From assembly GCA_947629225.1 (NCBI GenBank), contig CANRCY010000095.1:1-5693 (forward strand): 5,693 nt of DNA, in the 5' to 3' direction. The DNA comes from an uncultured Clostridia bacterium (GTDB lineage: Bacteria > Bacillota > Clostridia > Christensenellales > Borkfalkiaceae). Below, piece by piece: positions 1 to 5,314 of the stretch (position 1 is the stretch's first letter; each line of letters starts with the position of its first letter). Position numbers and translations under genes: made by a program. The notes beneath the pieces were generated by a model. That model had not been told where the DNA came from. It made no database searches and was given only the letters and a program-made list of their open reading frames with translations.

Positions 1-934
1 CAAGGTCCGCCGCGTCTTTGCCGTGCACTGTCTTGGTGAGCTCGTATGCGAGCCGCTCTTTTGCGGCGTTCATGCGCTCGTCATGGTAACGGCAGAGCTC
101 TTTGATCTCTTCGAGCGGAAGGAAGGTCAACAGGCTAAAACACGTCTCCACGTCGTCATCCGCCGTATTCCGCCAATATTGATAGAATTCATAGGGGCTC
201 GTCTTGTTTTCGTCGAGCCAGACGGCGCCCTTCTGCGTCTTGCCCATTTTTTTGCCTTCGCTCGTCGTGAGAAGGCGGAAGGTCATGGCATAGGCGGGTT
301 TGCGTTCTTTTCTGCGGATGAGATCGGCGCCCGCAAGCATGTTGCTCCACTGGTCGTCGCCGCCGAGCTCAAGCGAACAGCCGTACTTTTGGTGAAGTAC
401 GAGGAAGTCGTACCCCTGCATGAGCATATAGTTGAATTCGAGGAAGGAAAGCCCCCGTTCCATGCGTGCTTTGAAGCACTCTGCCGTGAGCATTTTATTG
501 ACGGAGAAATGCACGCCGATGTCCCGCAAAAAGTCGATATAATTGAGGTTTAAGAGCCAATCGGCGTTGTTGACGATGATCGCGCCGTTCTCTCCCTCGA
601 AGGAGACGAAGCGCGACATCTGCTTTTTGAAGCATTCGACATGATGGGCAATGGTCTCTTTCGTCATCATCGAGCGCATATCCGTCCTGCCCGAGGGGTC
701 CCCGACCATGGCGGTGCCTCCCCCGATCAGAATGATGGGCTTATGCCCCGCGAGTTGCATGTGCCGCATGGCGACAAGTTGCATAAAGTGCCCTACATGG
801 AGAGAGTCGGCGGTCGGGTCGAAGCCGATGTAAAAAGGGACGCTCTCCTTGCCGAGAAGGTCGTAGAGCTCGTCCTCATAGACGGTCTGTTTGATAAATC
901 CCCGCTCACGCAGGGTGTCCATGACGTTTTTCAT
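1..934 (-). CDS. tyrS: Tyrosyl-tRNA synthetase, 3' end cut off by the window edge
   Basis: Cytoplasmic class I aminoacyl-tRNA synthetase that charges tRNA-Tyr with tyrosine using ATP. The first 311 residues are present; the family is usually a little over 400, so the C-terminal tRNA-binding (S4-like) part lies outside the window. Visible signatures in order: YIGFDPTADSLHVGH with the HIGH-type motif at residues 46-49, GDPSGR at 78-83, YDF at 175-177, GGDDQWSN at 191-198 (usual form GGSDQWGN), and the KMSKS-type loop KMGKT at 229-233, followed by GAVWLDENKTSPYEFYQYW. The order and spacing match bacterial TyrRS of the E. coli/Bacillus type. The start is ATG at 934, with GGAG at 945-942, 7 nt upstream. 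A second ATG at 922 is too far from that site. The gene has its own promoter in the gap upstream and no T-box leader. No frame break is seen. Confidence 0.97.
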   Translation of the reverse strand, partial: MKNVMDTLRERGFIKQTVYEDELYDLLGKESVPFYIGFDPTADSLHVGHFMQLVAMRHMQLAGHKPIILIGGGTAMVGDPSGRTDMRSMMTKETIAHHVECFKKQMSRFVSFEGENGAIIVNNADWLLNLNYIDFLRDIGVHFSVNKMLTAECFKARMERGLSFLEFNYMLMQGYDFLVLHQKYGCSLELGGDDQWSNMLAGADLIRRKERKPAYAMTFRLLTTSEGKKMGKTQKGAVWLDENKTSPYEFYQYWRNTADDDVETCFSLLTFLPLEEIKELCRYHDERMNAAKERLAYELTKTVHGKDAADL

Positions 935-966
935 AAGAAAACTCCGAAATTCAGATTGCTTCCTTT

Positions 967-995
967 ATTTTACACGAGCTCATAAATTTTGTCAA
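967..995 (-). promoter_or_regulatory. Sigma-A-type promoter for tyrS
   Basis: On the minus strand, TTGACA (995-990) is followed by a 17-nt spacer and TAAAAT (972-967), a near-consensus housekeeping promoter. The predicted transcript start near 960 leaves a leader of about 25 nt before the tyrS ATG at 934, including the GGAG site. The -35 box contains the TGA stop of the upstream small gene, so the promoter begins exactly where that gene ends. The match is seen in the sequence; activity is inferred. Confidence 0.75.
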
Positions 996-1189
996 GAAAT
1001 CAGCGCGTATTCGCGGATTTTTCGCTCGTCCGCGCTCTCTTCCTCTTCCCGCGCCGAACGAAGGAGCGCGTCCGCCCGTCTTCTCAGCGCGAGCTTCGCC
1101 GCAACGCGGGCGCGGAGCTCGGCGTTGCGCTTTTCGGCGATCGCCCTTCTCCCTTCTTGCAAAACCCGTTCGATCTCTCTGTCCGTCAT
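992..1189 (-). CDS. Small charged helical protein of unknown function (65 aa)
   Basis: I do not recognise this protein. It starts MTDREIERVLQEG and ends in REYALIS. It is very rich in Arg, Glu and Ala (about 14 Arg and 11 Glu in 65 residues), with no Cys, Pro or Trp and one Gly. It probably forms one or two long amphipathic, coiled-coil-like helices, with an arginine-rich middle and an acidic EEEE stretch near the end. No signal peptide or membrane segment is visible. The start is ATG at 1189 because AAGGAG lies 6 nt upstream, a near-perfect ribosome binding site; an upstream in-frame ATG at 1243 lies within the control region and lacks such a site. It is transcribed toward tyrS, 57 nt away, and divergently from the WYL regulator. 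It could be a nucleic-acid-binding or protein-binding accessory factor, but the sequence does not show this. Confidence 0.72.
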   Translation of the reverse strand: MTDREIERVLQEGRRAIAEKRNAELRARVAAKLALRRRADALLRSAREEEESADERKIREYALIS

Positions 1190-1195
1190 CGCTTT

Positions 1196-1201
1196 CTCCT
1201 T
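1196..1201 (-). promoter_or_regulatory. Ribosome binding site fixing the small gene's start
   Basis: AAGGAG on the minus strand, 6 nt before the ATG at 1189. This is the main evidence that the 65-codon reading frame is translated, and it selects 1189 over the in-frame ATG at 1243. Confidence 0.8.
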
Positions 1202-1210
1202 ACAGGAAAA

Positions 1211-1216
1211 ATTATA
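1211..1216 (-). promoter_or_regulatory. Candidate -10 box for the small gene
   Basis: A perfect TATAAT lies on the minus strand 21 nt upstream of the small gene's ATG, with a predicted transcript start near 1204. No good -35 box is found at 16-18 nt: the hexamer at 17 nt is CAATAT. The minus-strand TTGACA of the adjacent dyad (1243-1238) is 21 nt away, which is too long for normal sigma-A contact. The promoter may be weak or regulator-dependent. Confidence 0.4.
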
Positions 1217-1224
1217 GACATGAT

Positions 1225-1245
1225 ACTTGACAAATATTGTCAAGT
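1225..1245. promoter_or_regulatory. Perfect inverted repeat, probable operator of the WYL regulator
   Basis: The arm ACTTGACAA (1225-1233), a 3-nt centre ATA, and the arm TTGTCAAGT (1237-1245) form a perfect 9-3-9 dyad. It contains the -35 box of the plus-strand promoter and lies just upstream of the -10 box of the divergent small gene. A dyad of this size in front of a helix-turn-helix regulator gene is a typical autoregulatory site. Binding by the neighbouring protein is inferred from position only. No T-tract follows directly, so it is not a terminator. Confidence 0.65.
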
Positions 1246-1255
1246 TTGATAAAAT
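1227..1255 (+). promoter_or_regulatory. Sigma-A-type promoter for the WYL regulator and probably murG
   Basis: TTGACA (1227-1232), a 17-nt spacer and TAAAAT (1250-1255) form a near-consensus promoter with a predicted transcript start near 1262, about 32 nt before the regulator's ATG at 1294. The -35 box is inside the left arm and centre of the dyad at 1225-1245, so a protein bound there would be expected to block RNA polymerase. Confidence 0.8.
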
Positions 1256-1279
1256 TTTTTCGGAAAAAATCTTTCTTTT

Positions 1280-1284
1280 GGGAG
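1280..1284 (+). promoter_or_regulatory. Ribosome binding site fixing the WYL regulator's start
   Basis: GGGAG lies 9 nt before ATG 1294 but only 3 nt before the in-frame ATG 1288, so 1294 is the better start. The in-frame TTG at 1237 lies within the promoter, upstream of the predicted transcript start, and cannot be used by that message. Confidence 0.7.
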
Positions 1285-1293
1285 AAAATGCAA

Positions 1294-2223
1294 ATGAAAT
1301 TTCAAATCATGCTCGGAATCCTCTTTACCCTGCTTGCGCGGCGCAAGATCAGCGCGGGCGAACTTGCCGCGAAATACGACGTCTCCGTGCGCACGATCTA
1401 CCGCTACATCGACGAGATGACGATTGCGGGCATTCCCATTGACGTTGCGCGCGGGCAGAACGGCGGCGTTTACATTTCGGACGCTTTCAAACTCCCCAAG
1501 GGCTTAATGACAAAGGAAGAATACACCCGTGCCGTTGAGGCAATGCTCGCCATGAACGAACAGCTTTCCGACCCCGCGCTCGACTCGGCGATCCACAAGA
1601 TCACGGCGCAGATGAAGTCGGAGAAGTTCGATATGACCTTTTCGGGCAACATTTTGGTCGACAGCGGAAATTGGGGAGACGAGAGCCGCTTTTCCGACAA
1701 ACTTTCCCTCATGGAACGCGCGATCGAGGAACGGGAGGCGCTCGAAATTGACTACTATTCCCGCGAGGGCGTGCATTCCCAAAGGAAGATCTTCCCCCAT
1801 CTCCTCGTCTATAAGCAGAAAATTTGGTATGTCTATGCCTTCTGCACGGTGCGCGGCGCATTCCGCCTGTTCAAACTCGGAAGAATGCGCATGATCATGA
1901 AGACGGGCGAGACGTTCGGGCGCATTCCCTTCAAACGGGAGGACGTGCCCCTCAAATTCTGGTACGACGACGCGAGCGCGATTGAGGCGCGGTTCGAAAT
2001 CCTTCCCGAGGCGTTGCCCTTTGCGGAGGAGTGGCTCGGCATCGAAAACGTCGTAAAGCAGGGCGAGAAATACGTCGCCGAAGTTCTTTTGCCCGAGGAC
2101 GAATCTCTCGTCGGCACCATTCTCTCCGTGGGAGCGGGCTTTAAGGTGCTCTCCCCCGCTTCTCTTGCCGAGCGGGTGGAGCGGGAAGCAAAGCGCATCG
2201 CCGCGGGCTATATCTCGGAGTAA
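1294..2223 (+). CDS. HTH/WYL-domain transcriptional regulator (309 aa)
   Basis: A cytoplasmic DNA-binding regulator of the DeoR-like HTH plus WYL class, usually about 300-330 residues, so this one looks complete. Residues 1-60 form the winged helix: LGILFTLLARRKISAGELAAKY, then VSVRTIYRYIDEM as the recognition helix and the wing GGVYISDAFKLP. The WYL domain covers about 137-208, with the name-giving motif as WYV at 178-180 and the conserved FRLFKLGRM at 190-198. The C-terminal extension (WCX-like) spans about 227-302. WYL domains in this family are known or thought to sense ligands such as nucleic acids or small molecules; the ligand here cannot be read from sequence. It is the first gene after a promoter carrying a dyad operator, so autoregulation is likely. 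murG follows after 46 nt on the same strand and may be under its control. Confidence 0.93.
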   Translation: MKFQIMLGILFTLLARRKISAGELAAKYDVSVRTIYRYIDEMTIAGIPIDVARGQNGGVYISDAFKLPKGLMTKEEYTRAVEAMLAMNEQLSDPALDSAIHKITAQMKSEKFDMTFSGNILVDSGNWGDESRFSDKLSLMERAIEEREALEIDYYSREGVHSQRKIFPHLLVYKQKIWYVYAFCTVRGAFRLFKLGRMRMIMKTGETFGRIPFKREDVPLKFWYDDASAIEARFEILPEALPFAEEWLGIENVVKQGEKYVAEVLLPEDESLVGTILSVGAGFKVLSPASLAERVEREAKRIAAGYISE

Positions 2224-2227
2224 TTGC

Positions 2228-2265
2228 AAAAAAACGCCCGCTCTGCATATACTGTCAGACGGGTG
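2228..2265 (-). terminator. Hairpin before murG; intrinsic-terminator shape on the minus strand
   Basis: In the gap between the regulator and murG, CGCCCG (2235-2240) pairs with CGGGTG (2260-2265, one G-U pair), and TCTG (2242-2245) pairs with CAGA (2256-2259). This gives a 10-bp stem with one bulged base and a 10-nt loop. Read on the minus strand, the stem is followed directly by seven T residues (2234-2228), the classic terminator layout. Read on the plus strand there is no T-tract, so regulator transcripts should continue into murG, but the stem contains the only Shine-Dalgarno-like sequence before murG. No minus-strand gene ends here; the nearest minus-strand source is yunB, whose antisense read-through would cross murG. 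Confidence 0.5.
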
Positions 2266-2269
2266 CTTT

Positions 2270-3292
2270 ATGAAATACATCATCTTTTGCGGCGGCGGGA
2301 GCGCGGGGCACGTCGTGCCCAATCTCGCCGTAATGAACGAACTCAAATATGTCTGCCGCCTTGCCTATATGGGGACGAACGGCATCGAACGCTCTCTCGT
2401 CACCGAAGCGGGCTACCCTTTTTTCGAAGTGGACTGCCCCAAGCTCGTGCGCTCGTTCACCCTCGAAAATCTCAAAATCCCCGTCCGTCTGCATGGCGCG
2501 GTGAAGTCGGCATACGGTATTTTGGAAGCGGAAAAGCCCGACCTCGTCTTTTCCAAGGGCGGATTTGCGAGCTATCCCGCCGTGGCGGCGGCGCACAAGC
2601 TCGGCATTCCCGCGATCACCCACGAAAGCGACCTCACGCCCGGGCTTACGACCAAGCTCATCGCGAAAAAGTGCAAGTATGTGCTCACGTCCTTCCCCGA
2701 AACGGCAAGCCTGTTCAAAAACGGCGTACACATCGGCTCGCCCATGCGCAAGGAGCTCTTCCGCTCCGAACGGCTGCGGGCGCGCAAAAAATATTCCCTT
2801 TCGGACGACAAGCCCGTCCTTCTCGTCCTCGGCGGCGGGAGCGGGAGCAAAGCCATCAACGACGCCGTAACGTCCCACCTCGGCAAGCTCCTCGAAACGT
2901 GGCAGATCTTGCACCTCACGGGGAAAAACGGGAAAAATATATTGCGGAGCGGGTATGTGCGCAGAGAGTTCGAGAGCGACATGGGCAGCGCCTATGCCGC
3001 CTGCGATTTTGTACTCTGCCGCGCGGGGAGCAACACCGTCTTCGAGACTCTTGCCCTGAAAAAGCCCGCCCTTCTCGTCCCGCTCGAACGGAGTTCGCGC
3101 GGCGACCAACTGCAAAACGCCCTCTATTTCAACCAAAGGGGGCTCTGCCGCATTCTCCGCGAGAGCGAGCTCGCCTCTCTCCCCTCTGCGCTCGAAACGC
3201 TCCGCCGCGACGAGACGTTGCGCTTTTCCCTCTCGGCATGCGACGTAGAGAACGGCACGCCCGCGATCGTCGAGCTCATCCGCTCGCTTTGA
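2270..3292 (+). CDS. murG: MurG: lipid I to lipid II GlcNAc transferase
   Basis: A peripheral membrane GT-B (family GT28) glycosyltransferase that adds GlcNAc from UDP-GlcNAc to lipid I, giving lipid II, the last cytoplasmic step of peptidoglycan precursor synthesis. At 340 residues it is near the usual 350-365. The N-terminal domain has the glycine loop CGGGSAGHVVPN (7-18), KGGFASYP (96-103) and HESDLTPGL (118-126). The C-terminal UDP-GlcNAc domain has LGGGSGSKAIN (187-197, GGSQGA-type loop), CRAGSNTVFET (250-260) with the expected Glu 259, and RGDQLQNA (277-284). The HESD and RGDQ forms are typical of the clostridial MurG branch, as far as I recall. ATG 2270 is the start because the glycine loop begins at once; its Shine-Dalgarno (GGGTG, 4 nt away) is poor. 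No other cell-wall gene is adjacent, unlike in a dcw cluster. Its end overlaps yunB by 17 bp, tail to tail. Confidence 0.93.
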   Translation: MKYIIFCGGGSAGHVVPNLAVMNELKYVCRLAYMGTNGIERSLVTEAGYPFFEVDCPKLVRSFTLENLKIPVRLHGAVKSAYGILEAEKPDLVFSKGGFASYPAVAAAHKLGIPAITHESDLTPGLTTKLIAKKCKYVLTSFPETASLFKNGVHIGSPMRKELFRSERLRARKKYSLSDDKPVLLVLGGGSGSKAINDAVTSHLGKLLETWQILHLTGKNGKNILRSGYVRREFESDMGSAYAACDFVLCRAGSNTVFETLALKKPALLVPLERSSRGDQLQNALYFNQRGLCRILRESELASLPSALETLRRDETLRFSLSACDVENGTPAIVELIRSL

Positions 3293-3956
3293 CGCGTTCG
3301 GGAGCGAGCTCATAGCCGTTTCCGAAGATGTCCGATTGCAGATAAACCTCGGGGACCTTCCCGAGAAGCACGCTCTCGCAGATGAGCACCTCGGTCAAAG
3401 AGGCGAAATTGCGCGTTCCCGACGGCATGATGATGGAAATATCGGCGACGACTTCGAGATAGATGGAGTGCTTGGTCTGGTTGACGCCCGCCTCTTCGAA
3501 GGTCGAGGCAAATCGACATTCGACGTTGGAGATGGGAATGATCTTCATGCGGATTTTGGGTCCGAAGCCCGCCCACGCCTCGATGCCGAAAAAGGCGCCG
3601 AGCGGGACGTCCACCCCGTCCTCGCTCATTTTTTTGAGATTTTCTTGGGACATATACGCCGTATCGCGCGCGATGCGGTTGATTTGGAAAGGATTGGAAG
3701 AGATCGCCGTGATGTTCCCCTCTTCGTCGTGGCTGACGGTGACGAGCTCCTCATAGCGCACGCGGTCGGAGAGGGTATAATACACGGCGTCGTTGACGGC
3801 AACGGTCGTGATCGAGCGCATCGAAGCCTCGGCAACGGAGATGAGCACCTTCGTGATGTTGACGTGCAGAGCGATGACGAGCGCGACGGGAAGGAGCACG
3901 ACAAGCAACCAAAGAATGCGCCGCCGCACCTTGTTTTTGGGTCGGCGATATTTCAT
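3276..3956 (-). CDS. yunB: Sporulation protein YunB
   Basis: A homologue of Bacillus YunB, a protein of the mother-cell (sigma-E) sporulation programme whose exact role is unclear; its loss in B. subtilis is reported to impair sporulation. The 226 residues start with a basic tail (KYRRPKNKVRRR), followed by one membrane segment at about 14-31; by the positive-inside rule the rest should be outside the membrane. Family signatures: VAVNDAVYY at 52-60, VPLGAFFGIEAWAGFGP at 117-133, FEEAGVNQTKHSIYLEV at 153-169, and GKVPEVYL at 199-206. ATG 3956 is the first possible start because an in-frame TAG lies two codons upstream. There is no good ribosome binding site: AAGG is 14 nt away. A sigma-E-like promoter is placed directly in front. 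The last 17 bp overlap murG in convergent orientation, and no terminator lies near the stop. Confidence 0.92.
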   Translation of the reverse strand: MKYRRPKNKVRRRILWLLVVLLPVALVIALHVNITKVLISVAEASMRSITTVAVNDAVYYTLSDRVRYEELVTVSHDEEGNITAISSNPFQINRIARDTAYMSQENLKKMSEDGVDVPLGAFFGIEAWAGFGPKIRMKIIPISNVECRFASTFEEAGVNQTKHSIYLEVVADISIIMPSGTRNFASLTEVLICESVLLGKVPEVYLQSDIFGNGYELAPERVKASG

Positions 3957-3962
3957 GCACTA

Positions 3963-3992
3963 TATGTATGCCTTGTCCTTCCCCGATATGAA
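3963..3992 (-). promoter_or_regulatory. Candidate sigma-E sporulation promoter for yunB
   Basis: On the minus strand, TTCATATC (3992-3985) is followed by a 14-nt spacer and CATACATA (3970-3963). Sigma-E promoters of Bacillus have an ATATT-like -35 box, a spacer of about 14 nt and a CATACA-like -10 box, so the match is close, and yunB is a sigma-E gene in B. subtilis. The predicted transcript start falls at or next to the A of the yunB ATG (3956), so the message would be nearly leaderless. The match is seen; its use is inferred. Confidence 0.5.
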
Positions 3993-4015
3993 GCGTCCGC
4001 CGCGAAGAAAAGGGC

Positions 4016-4044
4016 AAAAAAAATCACCCGCTTGTACGGGTGAT
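4016..4044 (-). terminator. Intrinsic terminator after the TM2 protein gene
   Basis: On the minus strand, ATCACCCG and CGGGTGAT (plus-strand positions 4044-4037 and 4030-4023) form a perfect 8-bp stem with the 6-nt loop TACAAG, followed directly by seven T residues (4022-4016). It lies 9 nt after the TAA of the TM2-domain gene and ends that three-gene unit before yunB. On the plus strand the stem is followed by CTTTGTTTTTT, so it may also work weakly in that direction. Confidence 0.9.
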
Positions 4045-4053
4045 CTTTGTTTT

Positions 4054-4473
4054 TTACACAACGTAATGGGTGGGCTTGAAGATGAGGATCCAGAAGTCGA
4101 TGATCCAGCCGATCGTGAACAAGCCGCCGGTAAAGAGATAAAGAACTCCCATACCGATCTTGCCTTCGTAGAACTTGTGCCCGCCGAAAACACCGAGGAA
4201 CCACCAGAAGAGAAGTGCGATCCACTTGTTCTTCACGCGTCCGCCGACGCCACCGTTTACGTTCGTGTTCACGTTCGCATTCGTGTTCGTGTTTTCGACG
4301 TTCACGATGACCGTGGGGGCTTGTGCCGATTGAGCCTGCGCGGGAGCTTGTGCGGGAGCTTGTGCCTGTGCGGGTTCAGCGGGTTCGGCGCCTTCTACGG
4401 GTTTCCCGCAGGAAGGGCAGACCTTTGCGTCCTCGGGCAATTCCTTGCCGCATCCGGAACAGAATTTTGCCAT
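4054..4473 (-). CDS. Zinc-ribbon, TM2-domain membrane protein (139 aa)
   Basis: A small membrane protein of unknown function. Residues 5-22 form a zinc ribbon with Cys at 5, 8, 19 and 22 (CSGC...CPSC). Residues 29-53 are an Ala/Gln/Pro-rich linker and residues 56-73 an Asn-rich one (NTNTNANVNTNVN). Residues 83-132 are a TM2 domain: a first membrane helix (WIALLFWWFLGVFGG), the typical turn GGHKFYEGK at 97-105, then helices through GVLYLFTGGLF and IGWIIDFWILIF. TM2 proteins with an N-terminal zinc ribbon are common in Clostridia; no biochemical role is established that I can name. The start is ATG 4473, with GGAGGT 11 nt upstream. It is the last gene of a minus-strand unit, 55 nt after the membrane zinc-ribbon gene and 9 nt before a strong terminator. 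Confidence 0.9.
   Translation of the reverse strand: MAKFCSGCGKELPEDAKVCPSCGKPVEGAEPAEPAQAQAPAQAPAQAQSAQAPTVIVNVENTNTNANVNTNVNGGVGGRVKNKWIALLFWWFLGVFGGHKFYEGKIGMGVLYLFTGGLFTIGWIIDFWILIFKPTHYVV
4255..4293 (-). repeat. Asn-X coding repeat in the TM2 protein linker
   Basis: Codons 61-73 alternate Asn with Thr, Ala or Val (NTNTNANVNTNVN). At DNA level this is a degenerate 6-bp tandem repeat of the AACACG/AACGTG type. It probably encodes a flexible linker just before the TM2 membrane part, and the tract could change length by slippage. Confidence 0.7.
4315..4374 (-). repeat. Ala-Gln-Pro coding repeat in the TM2 protein linker
   Basis: Codons 34-53 consist almost only of Ala, Gln and Pro in APAQ/AQ units, encoded by repeated GCACAAGCTCCC-like words. 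It is a low-complexity linker between the zinc ribbon and the membrane domain, with internal tandem repetition at DNA level. Confidence 0.7.
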
Positions 4474-4528
4474 TTGTGTTATTGACCTCCAAAATAATTT
4501 TTTTTATCTCTCAACTTTCGCCGACGGG

Positions 4529-5314
4529 TCATTCCCAAAAGCGAAATGTTTCGACAACTTTATCGCGATACTTCACGAAATAGATGATGACGAGGTTGAC
4601 GATCGAAACGAGGGTCACGCCGAACGCCGTCCAGATGAGCACCGTATACACTTTGAGTCCCGACGTATAAGGGATCGGAACGTAAGAGAAAATCAGCTGG
4701 ATGAGCACGCAAGGAAGCAACAGGACGAGCGACAACAGCACGGAGCGGACGGGCACGTCTTTGCTTGCGAGGAAGCACAGGATTGCGCAGCTTGCGAGCA
4801 AGGTCGAGCACGGAATGAAGAACGAAAGGAACTCCGTTGCAAACTGCCGCTCGGCGGCGGAAAAGGCAAGCGCGATGAGTTCGAAGAGAATGGTCGCGAG
4901 ATTGAGTACGAGGATCATGTTGCGAAATCTCGTCAAAAAACGCCGCCAAGTCTTCGAAGCGCACGAGAACGCGAAGAAATAGGTCGCAAGAAGCCCCAAT
5001 ACAGCATAGGGAGACCAGAAAATCCCCCCGATCGAGGCGTTCACGACGATGAGCACGATCGAGACGTTGCAGAGGATGAGGAAGAGAATATCCCATACAG
5101 TGAGGTGGATCTTCGTCTTTTCCTTGATCTCTTTCGCCTTTTCTTTGACTTCTTCCTTGACCTCTTCGGTCGGCGTGGTGCGTTGGCTCTCCTGCCTCGG
5201 CTGGCTACCGTAATCCCGCCTCGGAGCTTCTGCGCCCGCGTTATAGCCGCAACCGGGGCAAACGCTCAGCCCCGCGATCGGCAACCCGCAATTAGGACAT
5301 TTCCTGATTGACAT
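4529..5314 (-). CDS. Zinc-ribbon membrane protein with about six membrane helices (261 aa)
   Basis: I do not recognise a named family. Residues 6-22 form a zinc ribbon (CPNC...CPGC, Cys 6, 9, 19, 22), followed by a polar linker. A Lys/Glu-rich helix at about 49-68 (EEVKEEVKEKAKEIKEK) looks like a short coiled coil. The rest is hydrophobic, with likely membrane segments near 73-93, 97-118, 132-152, 163-184, 190-211 and 225-247, and a charged tail (KYRDKVVETFRFWE). No catalytic motif stands out. The start is ATG 5314, with GAGGTG 7 nt upstream. It overlaps the end of the preceding gene by 23 bp, which suggests translational coupling, and the TM2 protein gene follows after a 55-nt gap with no terminator. 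Two zinc-ribbon membrane proteins side by side suggest a shared job at the membrane, but which one is unknown. Confidence 0.87.
   Translation of the reverse strand: MSIRKCPNCGLPIAGLSVCPGCGYNAGAEAPRRDYGSQPRQESQRTTPTEEVKEEVKEKAKEIKEKTKIHLTVWDILFLILCNVSIVLIVVNASIGGIFWSPYAVLGLLATYFFAFSCASKTWRRFLTRFRNMILVLNLATILFELIALAFSAAERQFATEFLSFFIPCSTLLASCAILCFLASKDVPVRSVLLSLVLLLPCVLIQLIFSYVPIPYTSGLKVYTVLIWTAFGVTLVSIVNLVIIYFVKYRDKVVETFRFWE

Noticed and set aside
23..985. Plus-strand frames at 23-553 and 641-985
   Set aside because: They are antisense to tyrS, whose signature motifs run through the whole region on the minus strand.
1225..1245. The dyad as a transcription terminator
   Set aside because: It lies between divergent genes with nothing to terminate, is AT-rich, and contains the -35 box of a strong promoter, so an operator is the better reading.
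1237..1293. Upstream extension of the WYL regulator to a TTG at 1237
   Set aside because: This start lies inside the promoter and operator, before the predicted transcript start. The added residues (SSLIKFFRKKSFFWEK) are not typical of the family, whose N-terminus fits ATG 1294.
2165..2269. Upstream extension of murG into the regulator gene
   Set aside because: The family's glycine loop begins directly after ATG 2270; the extension only re-reads the end of the regulator gene in another frame.
1504..2346. Minus-strand open frame (280 codons) opposite the WYL regulator
   Set aside because: It overlaps a well-supported regulator gene and the start of murG, has no recognisable domain, and runs through the hairpin with its T-tract.
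2255..3313. Long minus-strand open frame (352 codons) opposite murG
   Set aside because: It is the mirror of a clear murG. GC-rich third positions remove stop codons on the opposite strand, and the predicted protein has no recognisable domain. murG matches its family along its whole length.
4445..5311. Plus-strand open frame (288 codons) opposite the zinc-ribbon membrane gene
   Set aside because: The translation is a charged, low-complexity shadow. The minus strand encodes a zinc ribbon and membrane helices, has a good ribosome binding site, and fits the operon.
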